Shown in pieces: positions 34,305-45,861 of a DNA stretch of 64,000 nt. The position numbers were made by a program, and so were the translations under genes. The stretch's first letter is position 1. Every line of letters begins with the position of its first letter. The notes beneath the pieces were generated by a model that saw only the letters and a program-made list of their open reading frames with translations, made no database searches and was not told the origin of the DNA. Origin of the DNA: Lentinus brumalis. Lineage: Eukaryota; Basidiomycota; Agaricomycetes; Polyporales; Polyporaceae. The stretch covers positions 1 through 64,000 of the forward strand of contig MARA01000004.1 in NCBI GenBank assembly GCA_001792895.1. Direction: 5' to 3'.

Positions 34305-36622
34305 ATGTCTGCTCAAAGCTCTCGCGCCCTGTACAGTAGCCTCTCGGCTCGTGTTGCCGGCTTGTCGCTGGCGCGAACTGTCGCGATTTTGTGCGAACGG
34401 TTGGGGATCCCAAGTGCGTGATACATACAGCATGGTTATGGCTTTTGGCTGATTCAGCCCGTACACCAGAACTCAACAAGCGTAGTGGTTTCAGGGCATT
34501 GCATACCCGTTTCCCAGAGGTGGCTGAACAGCTGGTTGCAATATTCGATGAGGCATTTGACAAGGAAAACTGGGAACTGCTTGAGACGGTCGTATACGTC
34601 TTGACCGATTTCTGCTTTGACTCTGTCTTATGTCGTAGACTGATCGACTCGTATGGTGCGTCATTTGCTGTTCGAGGTTCCTCGGAACTGAACGGCTTCA
34701 CAGGCCTTCTATCGAAGATCATGCAGATCGTCATCAGCCCAGTGGACAGTACTCGCGTCTTCCAGATCCTTGCATTAGTCGCTCGCTATGGCGATGACCC
34801 CGTCAAGGCGGAGATCCTTCGAGGCGCATTGCTCTTACTGATGGCGCTGCGTCTCCGCCGGGACGTTCCGGGCGTGGCTGAAGCCGCCATAGTCACCTTC
34901 GCCCATTGCTTGGAGCCCCAATTCTCTCATGAGACACGCGATCCCGCCGTCCTCAGAGAACTACCCCTCTCTTCTATTGTTCAACTTGTGACGGAGATCT
35001 TGCGCGGCCCTTCACCACCCTCACCTCAGTTGATCATCCATGCACTTCCCATCCTGATATTCGGCGCCGAGGCATTTGCAACGGGGCGAGCAGACGACAT
35101 GGTGCCGACAATGGAGCTCCTCGCGATGCTACTTCGGAGTAAAGATATCAGTCTCCGGTGTGTCGCTGTGTGGCTCTTCAGCCACCTGTACCCCGAAGAA
35201 CCCGACCACGATCCGCTGTCACACATACCTGATGGCCCCGACCCCAACAGATACTTCCCCGGTCCAGAAGAGTTGTGGACATGGGAAGGAGTCGTGACTG
35301 ATGAGGCCTCTCAGACCCACATAACCGCAGTATGGGATCTCCTTGACCACCGCGATCTTCGTCGATTCGGAAGGGAGATGGTTTACCTAATGGAGGAGGC
35401 GGAGTACTTCTACGACGACGACCTCGTGCCCACCGCGAAGGACTATGCAAATGCTGCGCTGCCGTTCACGACTTGGGAGGAGTGCTTGCCAGCCGCCGCG
35501 GAACTGTTCCGTCAGGATGGAGATGCGCGGAGCCTCGACTACGCGGACGTCTTGGAGCTGGAGTACCTGACTCTTACCAATAATCCCGTGCGCGCCGCCG
35601 CCCGGGCAGGCGAAATCATGGCGCGGAACCCCAAACACGGCTATGCGCATGTGGTCTTCTGTTCGACCTCGGAAGACCGCGAGGCATGCCTGCAGGCCAT
35701 GAAGCGAGGCGTCGAGCTGGAGAACATAAGCCCGTACTGGCGGCGGCGAGTGCTGTTGGGTGCCATGGAGATACACGGTCTCATGGTATGGAACACGCTG
35801 CTGAACGCTCGTCCTAGCGATCGGAGGAAACGTCAGATGGGGAAGGAATTCTTGGAAGCCGAGGTGAAGTACGCGAGTATGCTCATTGAGGATGCTCCTC
35901 GGGATGCGCGAGACCTGCCTCACGCGCTCGACTGCCATATCTCGAGTCTCCTGCTATTGCAGGGACCTGTGCTCAGCGAAGATCTATCGGAGATGGAGGT
36001 GCGTACACATACATGCCCCGATCTTGTTGATACTCACATGACATGTTCTACTAGCCGTGTCTGCACGCCCGAGAACTCTCGAAGATTGAGGTGAGGAGAC
36101 GCGGATACGGAGTCAACGACAGCCACACGACGAAAGGCTATATGGCGCTCGCTCAGCACTTCCGCAGCGGAATCAAGTCGCTTTCCGGTTTCCTGATAGG
36201 ACTCGAGAAGCTCGACGACGCTCGGGGTGCTGGCGCCCCCGAAGCCGCCACTCGATTCCAGTCCGCAGATGGGTATGATGCCGATGACTGGTCACCTAGC
36301 CAAGCTTTGTCGGAGAGCCTGGCCTCTTCTGACCTCGACACGCTCATCTCTCGGGGACCGCTCGCGTGTAGCTGTGACGGGAGGGAGGGCGACGCGTGTA
36401 TGGATAGCGGACGAGGTACTGCTGATCTATATCGGTGCTCGTCTTGTTCGAAGGCCAGTGCGGTGCTTCGGAAGTGCGGTCGGTGCGGCAATGCATGGTA
36501 CGCCGCTCGTACCCGTCCCTCGACCATTTTGAGCCGAAGCTCACATGAATCGCAGGTATTGCGATAGCGCTTGTCAACGTGCACATTGGCATAAACATAG
36601 AGGTAGATGTGGGCGTCGATAG
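34305..36622 (+). CDS. MYND zinc-finger protein, tandem copy 2
   Basis: Exons 34305-34413, 34470-34655, 34704-35998, 36055-36497 and 36556-36622. All junctions are in phase and sit at the same places as in copy 1. Intron 2 is 48 bp and would read through in frame if retained (16 codons). The helical body contains LDYADVLELEYLTLTNNPVR, aligning to DLDAADILEMKFLYIRKR in copy 1. The C-terminal MYND finger is complete: CSSCSKASAVLRKCGRCGNA then WYCDSACQRAHWHKHRGRC. The copies are clearly diverged, so the duplication is not recent. A protein-interaction role is likely; the substrates are unknown. Confidence 0.8.
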
Positions 36623-37034
36623 TCGCCCTTGTGACGTTTCACGAGCCCACTCGGCGACCAACTGTCCACATTCAAGGAGGATCGGTCTGAGTTTGTTTCA
36701 GCGAGTTGATCCACTCGGGCTTCGCTTACCTATCTACCCAGGTACTGTGATGGGGCGTGTTCTGGCCAAGCCATTCAACCAACTGCCGTCAACGACAGGT
36801 TGTACACATGCGAGATATCGTGCGCGTCGGGCATTGGAATGCCTCGAGGGCGTAATGCAGTCGATGTATTGCGCACCTATGGGCGACAAGCGATAACAAG
36901 TAACGAATTCCACTGAGGGCTCGTCATCACGAGTGTAATATTACTGGATAATAACAGAGGCAGACACGCAATTCGCCCGCGGGATCGAGTAGCCAATCGG
37001 TATCCAGATATCGAGGGGTGAACGAGACGGCGGC
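36623..37034. other. Intergenic, no gene seen
   Basis: 3' flank between the convergent MYND copy 2 and family-A copy 1. Confidence 0.4.
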
Positions 37035-38251
37035 TTATGGCCACATGGGGATATAAGGTAGACGGAGTAGATTCCGGAGCTGTCTCCGGACCTTGCGCAC
37101 CTTCGGCGTATGGAAGCCTATAGAAATGGCCAGCACGGTAGTCAGTCAACCAGGCATCCATCCATTGTGAGTGTTTGCCGGAACAAGTCACTCACGTAGG
37201 AGTTTGATCTTTGAGAGCCAGCTGCGTATGCTCGCGCCGTCTTCAAATTCCGGCGGCGCAGCGGCACTGACCGGATTGGGTACCGTTAACAGAGGAAGGG
37301 ACGGATTCCGCTCCCTGGCTTCCTGGATGATCCTATACGATATGGTCAGTGTCACGGTCTTGCTTGTATGGATACGTCAGGCGGACGACTCACCGAGTAA
37401 TAGCGTCGCATTCCTCGAGTAGGTGCATCGGATTGGGAATGTCGTCTTGCTTGAGGTAAGCAGACTCCAAATCACCCCGGAGCTGGAAGAGTGGCTGCAG
37501 CTCTAAGTTCTCCGCTGCGTATGAGGAGAGGCCCGTCTCGTTGATGGACTGGGATCCCGCGTAGTCCGAGGCGTAACTGGAATAAGAGAAGTACGAGTTT
37601 GCGTACATGGAGCCTGTATCATCGCCGGTGCCGGCTGACTCGTCCACTTGAACAGTTTGAGCGACATGAGGGTGACCACCGGATTGTGATGCTAGAGCTC
37701 TCTGGGCGCAAATCCTCCGAACTATGTCTTCGCTCTTGTAATGCTTCCATTTTGCATGTTCCTCTGCCCCCAAGAGGATGGTATGCTCCCAGTCGATGCC
37801 GCCCGGCCTCGACCAGGCGCGGATCTTCATGCTGAGTCCAGACCAGACGTAGCAGTTGTCGAAGGGGAAGATGGGCTGCGGCCGGACCGGCTCACGGCCG
37901 TCTGGGTGGCTGGCATTGGGAAAGATCGGGATGCACATCTCCGACTCGGAAGTCATGAAATTGCAGTCGTGTGGAGGGAGGCACGGCCCAACCAGGTATA
38001 CCGTGAAGCCATACCACGGCTTTCCTGGGTACGACAGGAACGAGTCCTGGAGATGAGAACCAGTCAGTGGCCGATACAGCGGTCGATTCAGCGAGACATA
38101 CCAGGTCGACGAATACAATGTATGACTTGAGTGTGAGGTTCTCTGCCGCTCGAGTCGCCTCAGGATCGCCAAGGTGGCGTACCATTGCAACAGGATCCAT
38201 GCGCATAACTGCAAAGGCACTGGTCCCAGGTGCAAACTGGAGGTCCAGCAT
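37035..38251 (-). CDS. Unrecognised family A, copy 1, 340 aa
   Basis: Four exons (38102-38251, 37394-38046, 37196-37332, 37035-37117) join in phase. Blocks shared with the two other copies: FAVMRMDPVAMVRHL, a GKPWYGFTVYLVGPC-type segment, PNASHPDGREPVRPQP, FPFDNCYVW, LQPLFQLRGDLESAY, LLEECDAI followed by IIQEARERNPSLP, and a basic end RKVRRQLRNLLRLPYIPMW. Exon 3 differs from copies 2 and 3 and lacks their PDSK-type repeats. There is no signal peptide or membrane segment, so the protein is probably intracellular. This is the most divergent copy and has no family-B partner upstream. The function is unknown. Confidence 0.7.
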
Positions 38252-38587
38252 GATAGTATACAAGCTCGAGTGAGGAGGGAGTTAGAGAGACAGACGTGGA
38301 AGCGGTAGAGACGAACGGAGTCACGACGGCGGTGGTCTTAAAAATACCGCTGTGATACCATGACCATTTCGCACCAATGACCATTCATCGTTCAATGAGG
38401 GAGTATTGAGAGACATCTAGGGACAAAGGTAATATGTGCTCAACAAAATTGTTCAGCGATCCGGCCTTTGTTTTGTCGAACTTGAGCTTTGCACGGTAGA
38501 TATGGACAGGGGCCACAACGGGCGCGGCACGTGTCACTGACCGTTCCGTGCCACAATGCTCTCATCACAATGAAGTGCGACGGGTGT

Positions 38588-39868
38588 TCATGACCACACG
38601 ACGACGTAGGGTATACGGAGCAGACTCCGGATGCGAAGTCCGACCTTGCGCAGCCCCTTGCATGGGCGGAAGCCTGTCCAGAAGAACAACATAATGATAG
38701 TCAGTCCTTCCGGATGGATCACAAATGAGAGGAGTAACCCACTCACGTCTGTGCTTTGTATCCGGCTTAGAGTCTGGTTTAGAGTCGGGCGTCGAGTCTG
38801 ATGTCAAGTCTGGCGTCGAACCCGGCTCCGGCTCTAGCTCCGAGTCTTGCGACGATACGACGGATGACATCGACGACAGCGACCCTGTGCTACCGAGAAT
38901 GTGCGGCACAGGCAGCGTAGGAAGAGTCGGATCTCGAGCCCTGGCCTCTCGGATGATCCTGCCAGCGGAGTGAGTCCCACGCACGAGCGAGGTGGAATGA
39001 TTGAGGCTGTCGAGGACTTACTGGACAATCGCATCGCGCTCCTCGAACAGATGAGCAGGGCTCGGAATCTCACCTTGTTTCAGATTGGCAGCCACGTCGC
39101 ACCAGAGATGGCAGAGCGGATGCAGCTCCGGACTCTCTGCCGGGTCCGCAAAGCGACGCGCCATCTCCGTGGCGGTATCGACAGAATCGGTCGACGCGAT
39201 GATGCTGCAGGAGTAGACAGACTTCTTAGTACAAAGGGAACTTGCGTCGTCTTGAGTAGCAGGAGAGGACCCGGAACCTGAGTTGGCGAGAGGCTCAGGC
39301 TGGCGCGCTCGTTGTGCGGTACGCTGTCGGATTCGGTCCTCCTCCTCGTACTTGAGCCACCGCATGCGTTCGTCCACAGGGTAGGTCGGCAGTAGAGTGG
39401 CCTTGTCACGATCGAATCCCTCTGCGCGCGGGCAGACGCGAATATCCATGTTGGCCACGGACCAGAAGAAGCAGTTGCCAAAGGGGAACTGGGGTTCGGT
39501 TCGTACTGGAACGCGGCCCTCGGGATGGCTGCTATTGGGCCAGATGGGGGTGCACATGTCAGGTGTGAGGCACTCGCCCTCGTCCGCCATGCGGAGCGAC
39601 GGTCCGATCGGAAAGATGTTGAAGCCATGCCATGGTTTCGAACCCCATACAGGGAGCGGATTATGCTGTCGCCACACAAAGGTTGGTTAGTAAGTAAGTA
39701 CTGGACGCCAGCGTTGAAAACACATACACAGTGGAGATAGACCAAATACGATCGAGTTGAGAGTGCCTGTGCAGCTCGTAGCGCCTCAAGATCATTCAGG
39801 TGTCGTACCATCGCCACGGGATCCATGCGAATGACGGCGAACGTCTCATCCTCGGGAACTTGATTCAT
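38588..39868 (-). CDS. Unrecognised family A, copy 2, 360 aa
   Basis: Exons 39728-39868, 39022-39665, 38747-38958 and 38588-38673 join in phase from ATG 39868 (MNQVPEDETFAVIRMDPVAM). Conserved segments include NPLPVWGSKPWHGFNIFPIG, CLTPDMCTPIWPNSSHPEGR, FPFGNCFFWSVANMDIRVC and LHPLCHLWCDVAANL, and a basic Arg-rich end finishing in RIPYVVVWS. Exon 3 encodes an acidic, proline-rich linker with PDS/PDSK repeats (DSTPDSKPDSKPDTK). Conserved Cys and His residues do not form a spacing I recognise as a metal site. It is transcribed away from family-B copy 1, with 983 bp between the start codons. Confidence 0.7.
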
Positions 39869-40851
39869 AATCGACGTGCAGCACTGACCAGTCACGTCGA
39901 GTCGTCGACGGTCGGTTGATATGATGATGAGGCTGTCGTGCGGCTCTGGGTGTGTTGAACGTGGTGAAGTGACGGGGGATCAGCAGGCTCACTCAAGGAG
40001 CAACAGTAGGGTGACGGTGTGTGTGATCGAACAGAGCCTGAGTATGCCGTGTTCATGGTTGTGACCGGCGCAACAATGACAGCTAAAGGACGATGCAAAT
40101 ACAAAAACAGAAGTGGGTAAGTCAGCTGATCTTCACGATGGCAATAAGATATCGTCAAGTTCGACTGTGTTTGTCGCTGTGGATACTGGCGGCGTCAGAC
40201 GAACAATGGCCTGAACGGTAAGCCTGCAGATTCCTCTCGCACAAAGTGCCCGTAATCTTGACTCTCTGTAAGCTTTGTCATAGTACACACAATACAGCCA
40301 GCCTAGACCCATATCTCAGTCTGCGCTTCGCCAATCAATTGAATCGCAGTACAAGGCCCCGAAACGCACCTTCTGCATCGTACTCCATGAGCTGCACTCG
40401 TACTGACGTCGAGGAAACTGCCGTGCGGTGTGTACAGGCTGTCAAGCTGAGCTCTGGTCGTCCCGTCACACCAGCCCCATATCTTCAACAAATGGTAGTA
40501 CGTTCCGTACAGGCCCAGCGGACTCGTCGAACGGACCGGTGGCGAGCGCGGCGATGGCGGGACCTGGGGGACCGTGGTCGGCCGTGCTGGCACCAATATT
40601 GGTGGGCCGGTGACTTCAAGTTTGGAATGTCGTCAGTTCAAACAGACAATGCGATTCATATGCGCGAGGAGGTCGAGGCTAGCGGCAAGAGAGAAGAAAG
40701 GAAAAGCTCGAGTCGGAGCAAGACGCGCGCGGGGCGCCACTGGGGCGCCGGACCGTGTCTAGCGCCCTCGATCAGACACGCTTCGCCCAACGTCCTTGAC
40801 GTGTTCCTGAACGGCGCGGCCGCTGCGAGTTGCAAGCACTGGTACCACACG
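39869..40851. promoter_or_regulatory. Divergent promoter region, family A copy 2 / family B copy 1
   Basis: No independent gene is supported. A 235-aa plus-strand open frame (40246-40953) covers part of it but lacks conservation. The 90 bp before the B start resembles the equivalent place at 44100-44160 (shared GCGCCCTC and a block reading GTCCT-ACGTGTTC-TGA-CGGCGC), so the B leader or an upstream exon may be conserved. Confidence 0.4.
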
Positions 40852-41772
40852 ATGAAAATCTCACCTTGGGGCGACCTTGGGTATGAGGGGACTCCCCAGG
40901 AACGTCTGAAGGTAGTGAACCGAACGTATGCAGTGTCACCGAGTACTTACTGACTACTTACTTATAGCACTTTCAACACTGCAAGGAGGCGGAATATGAG
41001 AGACACTTAGTGCCGATCTCATGGTCCGATTTCCCCATCGAGTACATTCAGGAGCTCCAGGAGACCCGGGACAAGCTTCGGAGCAACAAGAAGAGTTCAA
41101 GATGGGATCCCTTAGGGTGGAATACCTATGCGAGCGGGGATAGATTTTACTATCCCGAGGTATCCCTCTCGGACAGACTTCGCGCAACCCAAGTCCCAGT
41201 CTTCCACTATGGCATTTTATTCTCGGAGACGGAGTTGGAGCTGTACGGAAGACAGTGCTACGGTAAACAGTTACAGGCCGCAGGAGAGCACTATGATGGA
41301 CACCCGCTCCCAGCGAACACACCGTCCATAGTCAACTGGCTCAACCGCAGGCTGCTGGGGAAAGGGTATCCGGAATCAGTCGAATTCGATTCCGGGGAGC
41401 CCTACGATAAAGATGAGCGGATAATCATCTACCTCATCTCTACGCAGTCTCTCGACGAGAGCTCGTGGAAGGATGAAGAGCAGCTCAAGTCCGCGTTCGC
41501 CTTGCTCCGCGAAGAGTTGCAGCTCTCCGAGGACCGCCAGCCCATGTGGTACTTCGATCGAGAGTTCTTTGGACCAGAGTACGCGCTTCGCTCTTTCGTA
41601 TTCAGTTGGTCATCGTCGCTAACTTGGAGCATTCTCTGGTAGGAACGGTGGCTACAAAGTATTCGATGTCGACAGAATGGTTGGCAGCGAGCTGTTGAAG
41701 CGCTTCCCAGAACACGTCCAAGCCGCTATCCGCGCGGGGACGGATTGGAAATCGTCCAAGCCGTCCGACTAA
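40852..41772 (+). CDS. Unrecognised family B, copy 1, 260 aa
   Basis: Three exons (40852-40911, 40986-41578, 41643-41772) give 260 residues, exactly the length of copy 2, with identical intron positions and phases. Shared blocks are YERHLVPISWSDFPIEYIQE, VPVFHYGILFSETELELYGR, the motif PMWYFDREFFGP and the tail RMVGSELLKRFPEHVQAAIR. There is no signal peptide or membrane helix. The start chosen is the ATG aligned between the copies, each giving a 20-codon first exon. Upstream conservation means an earlier start is possible. It pairs head-to-head with family-A copy 2. The function is unknown. Confidence 0.65.
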
Positions 41773-42221
41773 AGCTGCTCTGCAGTCAGGTCGTACCCTC
41801 GGGCCATGGTACCGTATCGTGGCTCAGCGTTGGCTCGGCGGCCTTGTTGTTATCAGTCTCCTTGATGTGTCCGTAGTGCTCTAGTGTCTGTCAGGATCTA
41901 CTGTAGTACAGTGGAATGTCAAACTGCAGTATGGCCGCTTGCGCAGTGCCTGAGCCATCTCGGGACGCCTGGTGCTGTTGGAACAAGGAGCTTCGAATGC
42001 GGTGCCTGCGCTCAAAATCAGTTCGCAGGCTGCGCAAGTTTGTGCACAGTACTTGGAGAAGAACAGCAGATCGGTCGTCATATATGTGTAGATAACATCA
42101 TGATGATAGCGTTGGGACGCCTCAACCGAAGCGGCACGAGTGACTGACCGCTCCGTGCTCGCACATCCGCTGAGTGCCCATTGCGATGATCGGAGTACAT
42201 ACTGAATTAATGGACGCGCGT
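41773..42221. other. Spacer between duplicated A/B modules
   Basis: No gene. Its left part resembles 45233-45420 (TCAGTCTCCTTG, GTAGTGCTC, CGCGCAGTGC-like blocks). Its right part resembles 38520-38587 (CGGCACG-GTGACTGACCG). The duplicated unit therefore extends beyond the coding regions on both sides. Confidence 0.6.
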
Positions 42222-43492
42222 TCATGGCCACACGACGACGATGTAGGGTATACGGAACAGACTCCGGACGCGGAATCCAACCTGGCGTAGCAGTTTGCAT
42301 GGGCGCAAGCCTGATCAAGGAAAACGACACAATGACAGTCAGTCCCTCTGAGATGGATCGCGACTGAGGGGAGGAACCTGCTCACGTGTGGGCTTTACGT
42401 CCGGCTCGGTATTTGCCTCAAAGTTTGCCGTCAAGTCTGGCTGCGAGCCTGGCTGTGAGCCGGGCTTTGAGTAGGGTACCGAGTCGGGCTGCGAGTCTTC
42501 TGACGACTCGCTCAATGACAGTGACACTGTGCTGCCGTAGACGGGTGGTACCGGCAGCGATGGGAGAGTGGGATCTCGAGCCCTGGCCTCTCGGATGATC
42601 CTGACAACGAGATGAGTACTAGGTGGGCGATGGAGCCTGTGGAGACTTACCGAACAATTGCATCGGGTTCTTCGAACAGGTGAACGGGGCTCGGAATCTC
42701 ATCTTGCTCGAGGTGAGCAGCCAGGTCGCACCAGAGGTGACAGAGCGGGTGTAGTCCAGGGCTCTTCTCTGGGTCCGCGAAGCGGCGGGTCAACTCTGTG
42801 GTCGTGTCGATAGAGTCGGTCGATGCAATCATACTGCAGGAGTAGGTGGAATGCCTGGCAGACACAGAGCGTGTGTCGTCTTCAAGAGCACAAGGAGCGG
42901 CTGCGGGACTTGGCTCGGCGTGAGGATGAGGTTGACGCGCTTGTTGTGCAGTACGCTGTCGCATCTGGTCCTTCCTCTCGTACTCGAGCCATCGCGTGTG
43001 GTCGGCCAATCGGCCAGTAGGTAAACATGTGGCCTTGGCGCAATCGAATCCCTCTGCTCGTGGGCAAACGCGGATGTCCATATCAGCCACAGACCAGAGG
43101 AAGCAGTTGTCGAAGGGGAAGGGGGGTTCGGTGTGTATGGGGAGACGGCCATCCGGATGGCTGTCATTGGGGAAAAGTGGGGTACACATCTCCGGAGTGA
43201 CGCATTCGTTCTCGTTTGCCGTGCGGAGAGACGGACCAATGGGATATATGGTGAAGCCATGCCACGGTCTTGAACCCCAGATAGGAAGCGGATTGTGCTG
43301 TCGCCACATATCGGTTAGTTCTAATTGTATCTTAGTAGTGAGAACACATACGCAGTCGAGATAGACCAGATATGATCGAGGAGACATTGCCTGAGCAGCC
43401 CGCAGCGCCTCAGGATCGTTCAGGTGTCGTACCGTCGCCACGGGGTCCATGCGTATGACGGCGAAGCTCTTTTCTTCGGGAACTTGATTCAT
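42222..43492 (-). CDS. Unrecognised family A, copy 3, 363 aa
   Basis: Exons 43352-43492, 42651-43297, 42386-42600 and 42222-42310 join in phase from ATG 43492 (MNQVPEEKSFAVIRMDPVAT). It is very close to copy 2: the 47-codon first exon has the same length, and it shares NPLPIWGSRPWHGFTIYPIG, CVTPEMCTPLFPNDSHPDGR, FPFDNCFLWSVADMDIRVC and LHPLCHLWCDLAAHL. Exon 3 again encodes a low-complexity linker, here SQPDSVPYSKPGSQPGSQPD, that differs from copy 2. The end is basic, RVRSLFRIPYIVVVWP. It pairs with family-B copy 2. Confidence 0.7.
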
Positions 43493-44331
43493 ACTCGCGA
43501 AGTTGCAGAACGAGCCAGTGATGTCGGAGAATACGCTGATGAGGCAACTGTACTCTGTCAGTGATTGAGTTGGCAGTGGGGAAGTGGCGGGGCCGCGGGG
43601 GATCGTTCGGGAGTATCAGTAGGGGGATGGTGGTCGGACAGAGCCTGAGCATCCCGGCCCCGTTCATAATCTAACCGCAGGAAAGATATCACAAGTACAG
43701 CTGCAGGACATTGCGAGTACAAAGACAAAAGAGCGTAAGTGCGCCCGTCGCCATGATGACCGTTGTTCTTGTCAAGTTTGGCACAATCTGTCCCGGAGCG
43801 GTGGCAAATCTTGCGAGACCCCTTCCTGGTGTTATAACCGCGTCATTGGCACAACAATATAGAGGATATGCACTCATAAGCGGGGAAGAGAGGACGAGCA
43901 GTGTCAGGCGAGGATGCGAGTCCGGGAAGAGTCGTGTGCTGCGGCAGGAGCTGCAATCCGAGTGTGCAGTGCAGGAATCAATCGATCAAGAGAGCGAGAG
44001 GGAGCCAGAGGCGCAGAGGTCGAATTGAAAGCGAGCATAGCGAGAGCGGCCCAAGGTGCACGCGGCTCGGAGCGAGAAGAGAGTCGGGCGGCGGACTATA
44101 GCGCCCTCAATGATTGTCCCGGGCCGATGTCCTCAACGTGTTCTTGACCGGCGCCGCCAGCTGCTGTACTCATGTCTTCTCCTGCGGTGGCTAACTACGT
44201 CTTCATCAGTCCGCAAGCGGTCCAACATGATTGTCCAGTCTGCCTACTGTAACGGTAACACATCTCTTGCGGATCCCATCACTGTACACTCCCGCATCCA
44301 ACTAGTGTCCCCCAGTCGTCCCCGCCATACG
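43493..44331. promoter_or_regulatory. Divergent promoter region, family A copy 3 / family B copy 2
   Basis: 839 bp between the two start codons, with no independent gene supported. A long in-frame extension upstream of the B start exists (to about 44056), but it is not conserved with copy 1 in that frame. Confidence 0.4.
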
Positions 44332-45232
44332 ATGGGCATCTTAATTACCGGCAACCCTGAATATGGGGAGGAATCCGAAAAGCGTCAGAAGGTACTTCAG
44401 ATGTGTGTGACGTTACTGAGTACTGAATGTAGTTTCACCTTTCAACAGTGGTCGGAATACGAGAAGCATCTCGTGCCGATCTCACGGAGCGACTTTCCCG
44501 CCGAATACATCCACGAGCTTCAACAAAGGTTCAGCAAGACTCGAAGATACCGTTGGGAACCTCTCGGGTGGAACTCTTATGCGCCTGACGCGAACTTGCA
44601 CGTCGATCCATGCAACCCCTCTGACGATTGGTTACGCGCTTTGCGAGTCCCCGTGTTGCACTACGGCATCCTCCTCTCCCGTGAGGAAACGGAGAAGTAC
44701 GGGACGCAGTGCTATTATCGACAATTTACGGATGAAGGCGAGGAAGCTCCCAAGGGCGCCCCACCGGAATGCTCCATGCCCATCGTCAACTACCTCAACA
44801 GCAGGCTGGCTGAGGAGGTCCCAGGATCCCCGAAGGAGTTGAGGTTCCTGTCCAGGCAACATGTCAGCGGAGACGACGACGACATGATCTGCTCCCTCAT
44901 CAGCACCGACAAGCCGCACACATGGAAAAGTGACCAGCATGTCGATAGGGCAGTGGAGCTCCTTCGCCAAGTGTTGCAGCTTCCCGAAGATCGCAAGCCC
45001 ATGTGGTACTTCGACAGAGAGTTCTTCGGACCCCAGTACGCGCTTCATTCCTTGAAATCGAGTCCATCGTCGCTAACTCCGGACGTTATGCGGTAGGACT
45101 GTTGAGTACGCCGAATTCGATGCCGACAGAATGGTTGGCAGCGAGCTGTTGAAGCGCCTCCCAGAACACGTCCAAGCCGCTATCCGTGCGGGGACGGGTT
45201 GGGAGTCGTCCAAGCCCGGGCCGTCCGACTGA
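44332..45232 (+). CDS. Unrecognised family B, copy 2, 260 aa
   Basis: Exons 44332-44391, 44449-45035 and 45097-45232 join in phase to 260 residues. They match copy 1 in YEKHLVPISRSDFPAEYIHE, VPVLHYGILLSREETEKYGT, PMWYFDREFFGP and RMVGSELLKRLPEHVQAAIR. The last 100 coding bases are nearly identical between copies. Their differences are codon-neutral or in-frame (an extra PG before PSD), and both keep a stop (TAA versus TGA), which supports the frame. The function is unknown. Confidence 0.65.
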
Positions 45233-45861
45233 CGCTGCTAGTCCGGTCGAATCCTCGGGCTTCGCTTCCGTATCGTGGCTGGCTCGACCGCTTCTTGTCA
45301 TCAGTCTCCTTGTCGTCTTGAGGTTTCCATGTGTACTGCTTGAGTTCGTAGTGCTCCGATGTATCTTAGGGTTTATCACAATGGTTTGTCAAGATTCAGT
45401 ATGCCCGCTCGCGCAGTGCTAAGGACGAGTTGAGCTATCTCGGGGCGCTGCAGATATGTAAAGCTGCAACTCACAAGTGAACGGCCTTCATGCAGCAGAC
45501 CCCACAAAACGTCTCCAAGAGACACAGAACGCGGAAGGTAAGTATGTACTAATCGATTCGGTCGTGCGCCACACGACCATCTCGAATCCATTCAGCATCA
45601 GTACTCGCCACATCGTGACACTCCAGATCGATGTTGTTAAAGGCCGAACTTCGATCGTCACAGAGACCCGGTCTCTGGACGAACGGACCTAGTTTGAAGG
45701 CGCAGGCACGAGCGCAGGCAGAGCCGTCCGACCGTAACGGACGTCTTTACGTCGACATTGGAGGCTGAGTCCACCGCTCGTGGCTGGTCGCCTCAAGTCG
45801 CCACACTCCGAAGGCTGAAGAAAGAAGACCATGTCCATGTTACACACAACTCGGCAAAGTA
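45233..45861. other. Intergenic, no gene seen
   Basis: Between the convergent family-B copy 2 and RPN6. Its first 190 bp are related to 41773-41945. Confidence 0.4.

Noticed and set aside
40246..40953. 235-aa plus-strand ORF before family-B copy 1
   Set aside because: Only its last 20 codons are conserved with copy 2. The rest is low-complexity and not matched in the duplicated module.
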